A stretch of DNA of 31,460 bases from the NCBI RefSeq assembly GCF_943913045.1, contig NZ_CALTVH010000014.1:1-31460 (forward strand), given 5' to 3'. Of the stretch, positions 1 through 5,983 are shown piece after piece. The DNA comes from an uncultured Ezakiella sp. (GTDB taxonomy: Bacteria; Bacillota; Clostridia; Tissierellales; Peptoniphilaceae). Under the pieces are notes generated by a model that saw only the letters and a list, made by a program, of their open reading frames with translations, did not search any database and was not told the DNA's origin. Every line of letters starts with the position of its first letter. Within the stretch, counting starts at the first letter, position 1. A program made the position numbers and the translations under genes.

Positions 1-621
1 TTGAAAAAGATGATAAGATTACAGTTGAACAAACAGAAAAGGATAAGAAGCCAAGTACTGAAGAAACAACAGTAAAAGCTAAAGAAGAATCATCAAAACC
101 AAAAGTAGATCAACCAACAGAAGGTGACGACAAGATCACTGGAGAAGGTGAACCAGGATCTAAGATTGTAGTTAAGGACGAAGACGACAATGTAATTGGT
201 GAAACAACAGTAGATGATGATGGTAAATGGGAAGTACCAGTACCAGCAGATAAGCCACTTGAAAAAGATGATAAGATTACAGTTGAACAAACAGAAAAGG
301 ATAAGAAGCCAAGCACTGAAGAAACAACAGTAAAAGCAAAAGAAGAACCAACTCCAGAAGATACAACTAAGGACCCATCAATTGATCAACCAACAGAAGG
401 TGACGATAAGATCACTGGTAAGGGTGAACCTGAATCTAAGATTGTTGTAGAACTTCCAGATGGAACTAAAGTAGAAACTGAAGTTGATGAAGATGGTAAC
501 TGGAAAGTAGATGTACCTGCAGACAAGCCATTAAAACCAGGAGATAAAATTAAAGTAACTCAAACTGATAAAAATGGTAAAACAAAAGATGCAAGTGCAA
601 TAGTTAAGGCTAAATATACAC
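1..621 (+). repeat. In-gene tandem repeats coding Ig-like units
   Basis: Bases 1-89 recur at 259-347 with only two differences, an offset of 258 bp (86 codons). The QPTEGDDKITG segment starting near 108 recurs near 384, an offset of 276 bp because of a longer linker. The near identity of one segment against the divergence of the last unit suggests recent duplication or gene conversion of internal units. Copy number further upstream is not visible. Confidence 0.85.
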
Positions 622-1478
622 CTGAACCAGAAAAACCATACGATCCTGGTTACAGATATGAACCAAGCCCTGATTACTTGAATAATAAGGAATATAAACC
701 TTCAAAACCTGAAGTTAAGGCTGAAGAAAGAGAACTTGATGTATTCAGTCAATATGTAATCGGTAATGAAGACAGACTCTTTATGCCACACAAGGGCATC
801 ACAAGAGCTGAAGTTGCACAAATCTTTGCAAGGGCTCTTCGCTATGACGGTTACAAGACAATGGGCGATTACAACCCATACTCTGACGTAAATGCAAACG
901 CTTGGTATTATGACGCAGTAGTTATGACAACTCAAGCAGGCGTATTTAGAGGCACAGATAAGGGAACATTTGAACCTAACCGTGAAATTACAAAGGCAGA
1001 ATTGATCGCAACAATTGCAAGATTCCAACAACTTGGAACAGCTGATGGAAACTCCATGAACATGAGACCAGACCACTGGGCTCTAGGTGAAGTTGAAGCA
1101 GCTTACCAAGAAGGATGGTTAGACATCTATACAAAGGGACTTGTAAACTTTGACGCTGACATGGTAATTACCAGAGCAGAAGTTGTATCAATCCTAAATA
1201 GAGCTTTTGGCAGAATTGCTGACATTGCTTATATCGATGCAAATGCTGACAGATTAGTAAGCTTTACAGACGTAGCAAAGACCGATTGGTTCTACTACGA
1301 TGTAATTACAGCAGCAAACACTTATGCAGCTTACGGCATGAATTGGGTTAACGATTCAAACGGACTTGACAACGAATTTACAAACCTTGAAGATATCGTA
1401 TGGGAAACACCATTAAGAAACGACAAGGAAGTTGTTGAAACTCTAAGAAGAGTTAAATTCCAAAGAAACGCAAGATAA
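1..1478 (+). CDS. SLH-domain surface protein with tandem Ig-like repeats (5' end outside window)
   Basis: The open frame enters from the left edge (first full codon at base 3) and ends at TAA 1476-1478, so the ATG at 678 is internal, not a start. About 490 residues are visible. The N-terminal 200 form repeated acidic, Lys-rich Ig-like units containing QPTEGDDKITG and GEPGSKIVV (bacterial Ig, Big_6-like) joined by TVKAKEE linkers. A Pro/Tyr linker with PGYRYEPS follows, then SLH modules recognisable by ITRAE, ITKAE and ITRAE and by YSDVNANAWYYDAV and RPDHWALGEVEAAY. SLH modules in general bind pyruvylated wall polysaccharide, so this should be a secreted, non-covalently anchored surface protein. 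Ligand or adhesion function is unknown. A strong hairpin follows the stop. Signal peptide and total length cannot be seen. Confidence 0.9.
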   Translation, partial: EKDDKITVEQTEKDKKPSTEETTVKAKEESSKPKVDQPTEGDDKITGEGEPGSKIVVKDEDDNVIGETTVDDDGKWEVPVPADKPLEKDDKITVEQTEKDKKPSTEETTVKAKEEPTPEDTTKDPSIDQPTEGDDKITGKGEPESKIVVELPDGTKVETEVDEDGNWKVDVPADKPLKPGDKIKVTQTDKNGKTKDASAIVKAKYTPEPEKPYDPGYRYEPSPDYLNNKEYKPSKPEVKAEERELDVFSQYVIGNEDRLFMPHKGITRAEVAQIFARALRYDGYKTMGDYNPYSDVNANAWYYDAVVMTTQAGVFRGTDKGTFEPNREITKAELIATIARFQQLGTADGNSMNMRPDHWALGEVEAAYQEGWLDIYTKGLVNFDADMVITRAEVVSILNRAFGRIADIAYIDANADRLVSFTDVAKTDWFYYDVITAANTYAAYGMNWVNDSNGLDNEFTNLEDIVWETPLRNDKEVVETLRRVKFQRNAR

Positions 1479-1520
1479 TCTTGCATGAGAGAAATTAAAT
1501 TTAATATTTAATTCAAACAT

Positions 1521-1557
1521 TACAAGGGCATATGGATCTTCTCCATATGCCCTTGTA
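1521..1557 (+). terminator. Rho-independent-type terminator after the SLH gene
   Basis: A perfect 16 bp inverted repeat (1521-1536 with 1542-1557) with a 5 nt loop lies 42 bp after the stop codon. The T-run after it is short, so termination may rely on the very stable stem; it would also work as an RNA 3' end stabiliser. Confidence 0.75.
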
Positions 1558-1611
1558 TTACATATGTATATAAAATAAAGAGATAGATGTTTAAGATGTA
1601 GGGAGAGCATT

Positions 1612-2814
1612 ATGAAAAATAGAAAAAGTTCAAAATCATTTTTTGATATAATAATTGGATTAAGTCCATTTATTACATCTTTAATTTATATGGCTAATAG
1701 TTTGATAATATATATAGCAACTAATAAAGCAGAAGAGTTTTATGGCGTATCAGGTGTATACTTTTATAATAGTACAGAATTTAGAATTCCGTTGATTTCA
1801 GTTATCTTTAAAGTTATAATAGCATTTTTTTCATTGTGTATGGCACACTATTTTGTTATGATGAGCAAGAAATATAAATATCGAATATATCTAATAGATT
1901 GTGTTTTTTACTCTATTTTTACTGGTATATATACTTTTATAGTTTTTGAGGTTTTGTTTTATTATTTTTTAGCAGAAAGTTTTGAATTAGCTGCTGGTTT
2001 AATTATCTCGTTCTTAATATTTCTGTTTTCTATTTATAGAGGTTTTAAAACCTATACTTATTTAAAAAAATTTATACAAGATGATATTATAATATATGAT
2101 AATGGGAAAAGTTTACCAAATGAAGGGTATAAATTTATTGTTTTTTATCTAAATATGTATACAGGATTAATTCATGACGATAAATATATTAGATATCAAA
2201 TTAAAATAGGATCTAAAATTTCTGACGCAGTAAAACATATAAACAAAACTCATTTAATACATTGTTATAGAAAAGAAAATTTAAAATTTGTTTTTTGGAG
2301 TTTCGAAAAGTCTAATTATGCACCTTATGATGATTATATAGTTACTAAAAAGCATAATGAGAATATTTTGTATGCACAATATGGGTGTAGGAAAGATATA
2401 AAGAAACTTAGAGAAAAAAACGCTATAAAAGAATATACATCAATGACAATAATTTTGCTTGCAGTTATATTATTTTCTAGCAGTATACTATTTTATAATA
2501 AACTAAATCCTCAAAATACAACTCAATATGAGGTGGTTACTATGAAAGATGGTGTAGAAAAACTTGTTATAGGTAATTATAAAAATTGCGCAATACTTAT
2601 GGATTTTAAATACTATCCTTCTGAAGAAAATAAAAAAAATGAAACTACGAAAAAAGAAGATGAGAACATTGGAATTATAAAAGGAAAATATACTGTAGAA
2701 TCAATAGAGGGAAATCCAATACAGTTGAAGAAATTTAAAAATGTGATCGTTGTTGAAGGAAGTAATAGCGATGAAAAAAATGAACAAAATAATAATGAAG
2801 AATTAGTTAAATAA
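1612..2814 (+). CDS. Orphan multi-pass membrane protein, function unknown
   Basis: This 400-residue protein has a GGGAG ribosome site 8 bp before ATG. I do not recognise a family. The sequence suggests about four N-terminal membrane segments (roughly residues 12-35, 62-85, 97-122, 126-145), a Lys/Tyr/Asn-rich soluble stretch of about 130 residues, a fifth membrane helix near 278-297 and a charged C-terminal domain of about 100 residues ending in a Glu/Asn/Lys tail. No catalytic motif is visible. The gene is clearly more AT-rich than its neighbours and uses many ATA, TTA and AAT codons, which fits recent acquisition. It has its own terminator and stands alone between a surface-protein gene and an XRE regulator. 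Function should be left blank. Confidence 0.8.
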   Translation: MKNRKSSKSFFDIIIGLSPFITSLIYMANSLIIYIATNKAEEFYGVSGVYFYNSTEFRIPLISVIFKVIIAFFSLCMAHYFVMMSKKYKYRIYLIDCVFYSIFTGIYTFIVFEVLFYYFLAESFELAAGLIISFLIFLFSIYRGFKTYTYLKKFIQDDIIIYDNGKSLPNEGYKFIVFYLNMYTGLIHDDKYIRYQIKIGSKISDAVKHINKTHLIHCYRKENLKFVFWSFEKSNYAPYDDYIVTKKHNENILYAQYGCRKDIKKLREKNAIKEYTSMTIILLAVILFSSSILFYNKLNPQNTTQYEVVTMKDGVEKLVIGNYKNCAILMDFKYYPSEENKKNETTKKEDENIGIIKGKYTVESIEGNPIQLKKFKNVIVVEGSNSDEKNEQNNNEELVK

Positions 2815-2826
2815 TCACGATTTAAG

Positions 2827-2860
2827 ACCGAGATGGGGTGGGTGCCTTGTCTCGGTTTTT
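2827..2860 (+). terminator. Terminator after the orphan membrane protein gene
   Basis: ACCGAGA (2827-2833) pairs with TCTCGGT (2850-2856) and is followed by T's. The loop is long (16 nt). The CCGAGA/TCTCGG stem is re-used in the terminator after the next gene (3352-3367). Confidence 0.75.
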
Positions 2861-2886
2861 ACATTATTATAAATCTATGGTAAAAT
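2858..2886 (+). promoter_or_regulatory. Sigma-A promoter of the XRE regulator gene
   Basis: TTTACA (2858-2863), a 17 bp spacer and TAAAAT (2881-2886) preceded by TGG make an extended -10 promoter. The -35 sits in the T-tract of the upstream terminator. The predicted transcript start is near 2893, which leaves a leader of only about a dozen bases containing little more than the ribosome site. Confidence 0.6.
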
Positions 2887-2904
2887 TTAGGTGGAGGTAT
2901 TATT

Positions 2905-3339
2905 ATGATAAACTTGACTGATATGGGTAAGAGAATTAAAGATCTCCGAGAGGAGGCAGGTTTGAGTCAAATTAGTCTTAGCAAATACTTGTCGATAGAT
3001 GAAAGTACTTTGTCAAAGATTGAGCGCGGGACTAGGTCGATGAACTCTGAAGATATTGAAAAGTTGGCCAGTTTATTTTGCTGTCCTGTGAAATATATTT
3101 TGCATGGTGGTGATAGGGCATGGGAATGCAGTCTTTCTATTAAGGATAATGATTTGGATATTGAGGATATGGAGGCTCTCGCTGTTATTAATAACTTAGC
3201 TAAGAATCAATTTGAGATGGATATGTTAATTGGCGATATAGTTATTGAGAAGTCTGATACTAAAAATGGTGTTTTTAAGATCAGGCAATACGATCATTTA
3301 TATGATATGTATATAGATGAGTTTGAAGATGCAGATTAG
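2905..3339 (+). CDS. XRE-family DNA-binding regulator
   Basis: The 144-residue product starts with a classic lambda-repressor-like helix-turn-helix (about residues 8-66: GKRIKDLREEAGLSQ, then SIDESTLSKIERGTR, then a helix ending CCPVKYILHGG). The C-terminal 75 residues are acidic with an unfamiliar fold and contain VINNLAKNQFEMDMLIGDI; they could be a dimerisation or partner-binding region. The start is set by GGTGGAGG seven bases before ATG. No toxin gene or prophage gene is adjacent, so it may be a free-standing repressor or an orphan antitoxin-like regulator; its target is unknown. The DNA-binding assignment is firm, the role is not. Confidence 0.88.
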   Translation: MINLTDMGKRIKDLREEAGLSQISLSKYLSIDESTLSKIERGTRSMNSEDIEKLASLFCCPVKYILHGGDRAWECSLSIKDNDLDIEDMEALAVINNLAKNQFEMDMLIGDIVIEKSDTKNGVFKIRQYDHLYDMYIDEFEDAD

Positions 3340-3351
3340 TTTATTTAGAGT

Positions 3352-3373
3352 CCGAGAGTAATCTCGGTTTTTT
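3352..3373 (+). terminator. Terminator after the XRE gene
   Basis: CCGAGA (3352-3357), loop GTAA, TCTCGG (3362-3367), then six T's: a compact intrinsic terminator just after the stop codon. Confidence 0.85.
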
Positions 3374-3387
3374 GTTTGGGACAATCA

Positions 3388-3437
3388 AACAAAATTTTCG
3401 GGTAGTGTCCGATTTATTTCGGACAAAAAATTTTGTT
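3388..3437 (+). repeat. Family A GTAG-hairpin repeat, copy A1
   Basis: Outer stem AACAAAATTTT (3388-3398) with AAAATTTTGTT (3427-3437). GTAG at 3402-3405, inner stem TGTCCGA (3406-3412) with TCGGACA (3419-3425), loop TTTATT. The outer stem is the same as in copy A7, which lies in the opposite orientation. Confidence 0.8.
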
Positions 3438-3471
3438 TTCTTGGGCAACAAGTTGCGTGAATGATCGTATT

Positions 3472-3596
3472 TCAATTAGGAAAAATTCGGTCCATATTTT
3501 TCTTAAATTGTAGACAATCGGTTCTGGCCACCATAAAGGATGGCCTCTACATGACCGATTGTCAATAGTTGCGGAGTATTCCAATCAGGAAAAATT
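3472..3596. repeat. Imperfect direct repeat flanking copy A2
   Basis: TTTCAATTAGGAAAAATT (about 3470-3487) recurs as TTCCAATCAGGAAAAATT (about 3579-3596), each preceded by a TTGCG within 30 bp, on either side of family A copy A2. It may be an element boundary or an old duplication; no coding potential is seen here. Confidence 0.45.
3513..3563 (-). repeat. Family A GTAG-hairpin repeat, copy A2
   Basis: In inverse orientation: outer stem GACAATCGGT (3513-3522) with ACCGATTGTC (3554-3563), inner stem GGCCA-CC with GG-A-TGGCC (3526-3545, one bulged base), loop ATAAA (reverse of TTTAT), CTAC at 3547-3550 (reverse of GTAG). The outer stem matches A4/A8 in its inner half but diverges at its end. 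Confidence 0.8.
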
Positions 3597-3620
3597 ATTA
3601 AATTATCTATTTTAATTTTA

Positions 3621-3649
3621 TTGACAATGGTTTGGGGGATTGTTATAAT
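3621..3649 (+). promoter_or_regulatory. Strong promoter for tryptophanase
   Basis: TTGACA (3621-3626), a 17 bp spacer and TATAAT (3644-3649) with a TGT extension: both hexamers match consensus. The predicted start is near 3656, giving a leader of about 75 nt before tnaA. Confidence 0.85.
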
Positions 3650-3684
3650 TAAGGCATAGATTAGTTATTTATTCGGGTAAATTT

Positions 3685-3741
3685 ATGAATTTACTGTGGA
3701 TAAAAATTTTTAGAAAACAGGAGGATTTATATGGCTATTAA
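3685..3741 (+). CDS. Candidate tryptophan-containing leader peptide before tnaA (speculative)
   Basis: An 18-codon frame, MNLLWIKIFRKQEDLYGY, begins inside the predicted tnaA leader and stops just after the tnaA start codon, in a different frame. It has one Trp codon at position 5. In Proteobacteria, tnaC is a Trp-bearing leader peptide that senses tryptophan, but this one has no Pro-stop ending and only a weak ribosome site (GGG at 3675-3677). It may be chance. Confidence 0.2.
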   Translation: MNLLWIKIFRKQEDLYGY

Positions 3742-5113
3742 GTATGTACCTGAACCTTTTAGGGTTAAGATGGTTGAGACGATCAAGATGCTAAGTCGTG
3801 AGGAAAGGGTCGAAAAGATCAAGGCTGCCCACTACAATATGTTTAATTTGAAGGGCGAGGATGTTTACATTGACCTGCTTACAGACTCGGGCACCAATGC
3901 TATGTCCGCTGACCAATGGGGCGGCGTTATGGTTGGTGATGAGGCTTACGCTGGCGGCAAGTCTTATTTTAAATTGCTTGAGGCTGGCCAAGATATTTTT
4001 GGCTACAATTATATTCAACCTGTCCACCAAGGTCGGGCTGCTGAGAAGGTTCTCTTCCCACTGATGATGGGGCCGGGCAAGGTTGCTATTTCAAATATGT
4101 TTTTTGATACGACTAGGGCCCACGTTGAGATTGCAGGCGCTAGGGCTATTGACTGTATAGTTGAAGAGGCCAAGGACCCAAGCAAGCGGGCGCCTTTTAA
4201 GGGCAATATGGATGTGGTTAAGCTTGAAAAGTTGATCCAAGACCATGGTCCAGAAAATGTTGCCTTGATTGTAATGACTATTACAAATAACTCTGCTGGC
4301 GGTCAACCTGTTTCAATTAAAAACTTAAAGGAAGTTTATGAGATTGGCCAAAAGTATAATATCCCAGTCGATATTGACGCTGCACGTTTTGCTGAGAATG
4401 CTTATTTTATCAAGCAAAGGGAAGAAGGCTATGCGGACAAGCCTATCAAGGAAATTGTTAGGGAAATGTTTAAGTATGCCGATGCCTTTACCATGTCTGC
4501 CAAGAAGGACGCCATTGTAAATATGGGCGGGTTGATTGGTATCAAGGACAATGATGAACTTGTTCAAAAGGTTAAGGGCAATACGATTTCTTTTGAAGGT
4601 TTTATTACCTACGGCGGTTTGTCAGGTAGGGACTTGGAAGCGCTAGCCATTGGTCTTTACGAAGGTATTGATGAAGACTATCTCAAATACAGGATCGGTC
4701 AAATGGAATACTTTGCATCAAAACTTGACGATGCGGGCATTGCCTACCAAGCACCAGTCGGCGGCCACGGTATCTTTATCGACGCTGCAGCCATGTTCCC
4801 TCATTTGGATTACACAGAATTTCCTGGACATGCGTTGGCGGTTGAATTATATATAGAAGCAGGTATTAGGACATGTGAAATCGGGTCCTATATGCTGGGC
4901 AATGACCCAGATACAGGTAAGCAGCTGAAGGCAGATTTTGAGTTTACACGCTTTGCTATTCCAAGACGGGTTTACAACCAAGCCCATATAGATTTGCTTG
5001 TAAATGCGCTGATTGCCATTAAGGAAAGGGCAAAGGATGTGCCGGGGTATAGGATTGTGTGGGAACCGGAGATTCTGAGACATTTTCAAGCACACCTAGA
5101 GCCAATTAAGTAA
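3731..5113 (+). CDS. tnaA: Tryptophanase (L-tryptophan indole-lyase)
   Basis: This 460-residue PLP enzyme of the beta-eliminating lyase family splits tryptophan to indole, pyruvate and ammonia in the cytoplasm. Family landmarks: VPEPFR at 6-11, DLLTDSGTNAMS near 48-59, GDEAYAG, the QPVHQGR loop, NNSAGGQPVS near 186-195, and SAKKD at 256-260 where the second lysine (K259) should bind PLP. It is called tryptophanase rather than tyrosine phenol-lyase because the C-terminal specificity segment reads CEIGSYMLGNDPDTGKQ; tyrosine phenol-lyase has an arginine there (MERG). Length is as usual. GGAGG lies 7 bases before ATG behind a consensus promoter. No tryptophan permease is adjacent. The coding sequence is more GC-rich than the orphan gene upstream, and structured repeats flank it on both sides, one starting right at its stop codon. 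Confidence 0.93.
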   Translation: MAIKYVPEPFRVKMVETIKMLSREERVEKIKAAHYNMFNLKGEDVYIDLLTDSGTNAMSADQWGGVMVGDEAYAGGKSYFKLLEAGQDIFGYNYIQPVHQGRAAEKVLFPLMMGPGKVAISNMFFDTTRAHVEIAGARAIDCIVEEAKDPSKRAPFKGNMDVVKLEKLIQDHGPENVALIVMTITNNSAGGQPVSIKNLKEVYEIGQKYNIPVDIDAARFAENAYFIKQREEGYADKPIKEIVREMFKYADAFTMSAKKDAIVNMGGLIGIKDNDELVQKVKGNTISFEGFITYGGLSGRDLEALAIGLYEGIDEDYLKYRIGQMEYFASKLDDAGIAYQAPVGGHGIFIDAAAMFPHLDYTEFPGHALAVELYIEAGIRTCEIGSYMLGNDPDTGKQLKADFEFTRFAIPRRVYNQAHIDLLVNALIAIKERAKDVPGYRIVWEPEILRHFQAHLEPIK

Positions 5114-5242
5114 AATTTGTTGCCAATTTTGCGACCTTGCCTTGTATTCGACGTTTTATCTCATTGCGACGTACACTTAAAGTACGCCTCATTCGATAAA
5201 AGTCTCAAGCAAGGCAAACTCATCAAAATTTTCTAACAAATT
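5114..5242. repeat. Family B long structured repeat, copy B1
   Basis: It begins the base after the tnaA stop. Nested pairs: AATTTGTT (5114-5121) with AACAAATT (5235-5242); AATTTTG (5125-5131) with CAAAATT (5224-5230); TTGCCTTG (5137-5144) with CAAGGCAA (5210-5217); TTTTATC (5154-5160) with GATAAAA (5195-5201); CGTAC (5170-5174) with GTACG (5182-5186). The internal loops carry CGA on the left and TCAT on the right. It could serve as the tnaA 3' end. Confidence 0.8.
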
Positions 5243-5263
5243 ATGGAGAGGGGTTTGTAAGAG

Positions 5264-5308
5264 GTCAATTTCCTGTAGCGGCTGGTTTATTCCAGCCAAG
5301 AAATTGAC
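5264..5308 (+). repeat. Family A GTAG-hairpin repeat, copy A3
   Basis: Outer stem GTCAATTTC (5264-5272) with GAAATTGAC (5300-5308); GTAG at 5275-5278; inner stem GGCTGG (5280-5285) with CCAGCC (5292-5297); loop TTTATT. Both stems differ in sequence from A1 and A4 while the layout is the same. GTAAGA (5257-5262) and TCTTAC (5319-5324) may extend the fold. Confidence 0.82.
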
Positions 5309-5370
5309 ATTTTGTAGAATCTTACGGCCCTAACAAATTATGGTATAGAGATTAATATAAATATGAAATA

Positions 5371-5425
5371 AAAAATAATCGGTCTGTAGTGTCCACTTTA
5401 TTGTGGACAAAACCGATTATTTTTT
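5371..5425 (+). repeat. Family A GTAG-hairpin repeat, copy A4
   Basis: Outer stem AAAAATAATCGGT (5371-5383) with ACCGATTATTTTT (5412-5424); GTAG at 5386-5389; inner stem TGTCCAC (5390-5396) with GTGGACA (5403-5409); loop TTTATT. The T-rich right end and A-rich left end would also make it a bidirectional terminator. Its left flank (ATATAAATATGAAATAA) is shared with A8 and A14. Confidence 0.88.
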
Positions 5426-5445
5426 TATTTGGGGCGAGACTCTTC

Positions 5446-5468
5446 GGTCCAGATAAACTGGACCCTAC
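5446..5468 (-). repeat. Family A GTAG-hairpin repeat, copy A5 (inner hairpin only)
   Basis: GGTCCAG (5446-5452), loop ATAAA, CTGGACC (5458-5464), CTAC (5465-5468). The outer stem is not clear. It is joined to A4 by ATTTGGGGCGAGACTCTTC, a linker also seen after A12 and, in part, after A8. Confidence 0.72.
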
Positions 5469-5527
5469 GGCCGCAGAGCGAGATTTGAATGAGTAAATTT
5501 TTTCTACGGATTATATTCAGCACGTTT

Positions 5528-5550
5528 GTAGGGGCGACTTTATGTGGCCC
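5528..5550 (+). repeat. Family A GTAG-hairpin repeat, copy A6, fused to C1
   Basis: GTAG at 5528-5531; inner stem GGGCgAC (5532-5538) with GTgGCCC (5544-5550), one mismatch; loop TTTAT. The right side runs directly into family C copy C1. The same A-C fusion recurs at 14071-14134. Confidence 0.68.
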
Positions 5551-5551
5551 G

Positions 5552-5590
5552 AAAAATGCTGATCGCATCTTGTATGCGTGAAGCATTTTT
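5552..5590 (+). repeat. Family C hairpin with GAT/TGA internal loop, copy C1
   Basis: Outer stem AAAAATGCT (5552-5560) with AGCATTTTT (5582-5590); GAT (5561-5563) opposite TGA (5579-5581); inner stem CGCAT (5564-5568) with ATGCG (5574-5578); loop CTTGT. The T-run gives it a terminator-like 3' end. Confidence 0.82.
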
Positions 5591-5628
5591 AATATTTATC
5601 ACGCAATCTTTGAGGAGAATGTGGACCG

Positions 5629-5667
5629 AAAAATATCGATTACACCGAAGGTGTATGAGGTATTTTT
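5629..5667 (+). repeat. Family C hairpin with GAT/TGA internal loop, copy C2
   Basis: Outer stem AAAAATATC (5629-5637) with GGTATTTTT (5659-5667, one T-G wobble); GAT (5638-5640) opposite TGA (5656-5658); inner stem TACACC (5641-5646) with GGTGTA (5650-5655). Both stems have changed relative to C1, yet both pair and the GAT/TGA loop is kept. Downstream bases to about 5693 resemble those after C4. Confidence 0.82.
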
Positions 5668-5752
5668 AATTATATAATCGCAAATCAATATAATTAGTGG
5701 GTTCCATTGGCAGAAGAATTAAAATTAAGATTTGTTATTTTCGTTTTTATGT

Positions 5753-5852
5753 ATTCCACTTTCAAAACTTTAATTTTTTTCGAGTTTTGAAAGTGATTTG
5801 CCGTTTTGCTTTCAAAACTCTAATTTTTTTCAAGTTTTGAAAGTGCGGAATA
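5753..5852. repeat. Family D: paired AGTTTTGAAAG hairpins
   Basis: Two hairpins with the same stem: CACTTTCAAAACT (5757-5769) with AGTTTTGAAAGTG (5783-5795), and CTTTCAAAACT (5809-5819) with AGTTTTGAAAG (5833-5843). The pair is enclosed by TATTCC (from 5753) and GGAATA (to 5852). The arms can also pair across the two hairpins. No coding sense is apparent. Confidence 0.75.
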
Positions 5853-5865
5853 AAAAAACGCAAAA

Positions 5866-5914
5866 AACAAAATTTTTTGTCCGGAATAAACCGGACTCTA
5901 CAGAAAATTTTGTT
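5866..5914 (-). repeat. Family A GTAG-hairpin repeat, copy A7
   Basis: Inverse orientation: AACAAAATTTT (5866-5876) with AAAATTTTGTT (5904-5914); inner GTCCGG (5879-5884) with CCGGAC (5891-5896); CTAC at 5898-5901. The outer arms equal those of A1, about 2.5 kb away on the other side of tnaA. Confidence 0.82.
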
Positions 5915-5945
5915 TTTAGTAATAGGTTGTAATAATTTTACGCAC

Positions 5946-5971
5946 AAAAAATCGGGGGTTACCCGATTTTT
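5946..5971 (-). terminator. Terminator of the MATE gene
   Basis: AAAATCGGG (5948-5956) and CCCGATTTT (5962-5970) form a 9 bp stem with a 5 nt loop; T's on the minus strand follow it, just downstream of the MATE stop. Confidence 0.82.
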
Positions 5972-5983
5972 ATTTGTCTATGA

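Noticed and set aside
110..316. Antisense frames across 93-316
   Set aside because: They are the reverse of the Ig-like repeat region, with low-complexity Ser/Phe content, no ribosome site and no family resemblance.
678..1478. ATG at 678 as start of a separate 266-residue SLH protein
   Set aside because: The frame is open to the left edge of the window, codes Ig-like repeats, and there is no ribosome site before 678; it is the inside of a longer gene.
3731..5113. Tyrosine phenol-lyase instead of tryptophanase
   Set aside because: The C-terminal specificity segment reads CEIGS as in tryptophanases; the arginine (MERG) characteristic of tyrosine phenol-lyase is missing.
5114..5242. Ordinary terminator of tnaA as full explanation of family B
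   Set aside because: A copy of the same element lies upstream of a start (MATE) and the fold is far longer than a terminator; a 3'-end role may be secondary.
5371..5425. Family A copies as plain bidirectional terminators only
   Set aside because: Copies such as A3, A5, A6, A9, A11 and A13 lack the A/T-run arms, yet keep GTAG, loop and paired inner stem.
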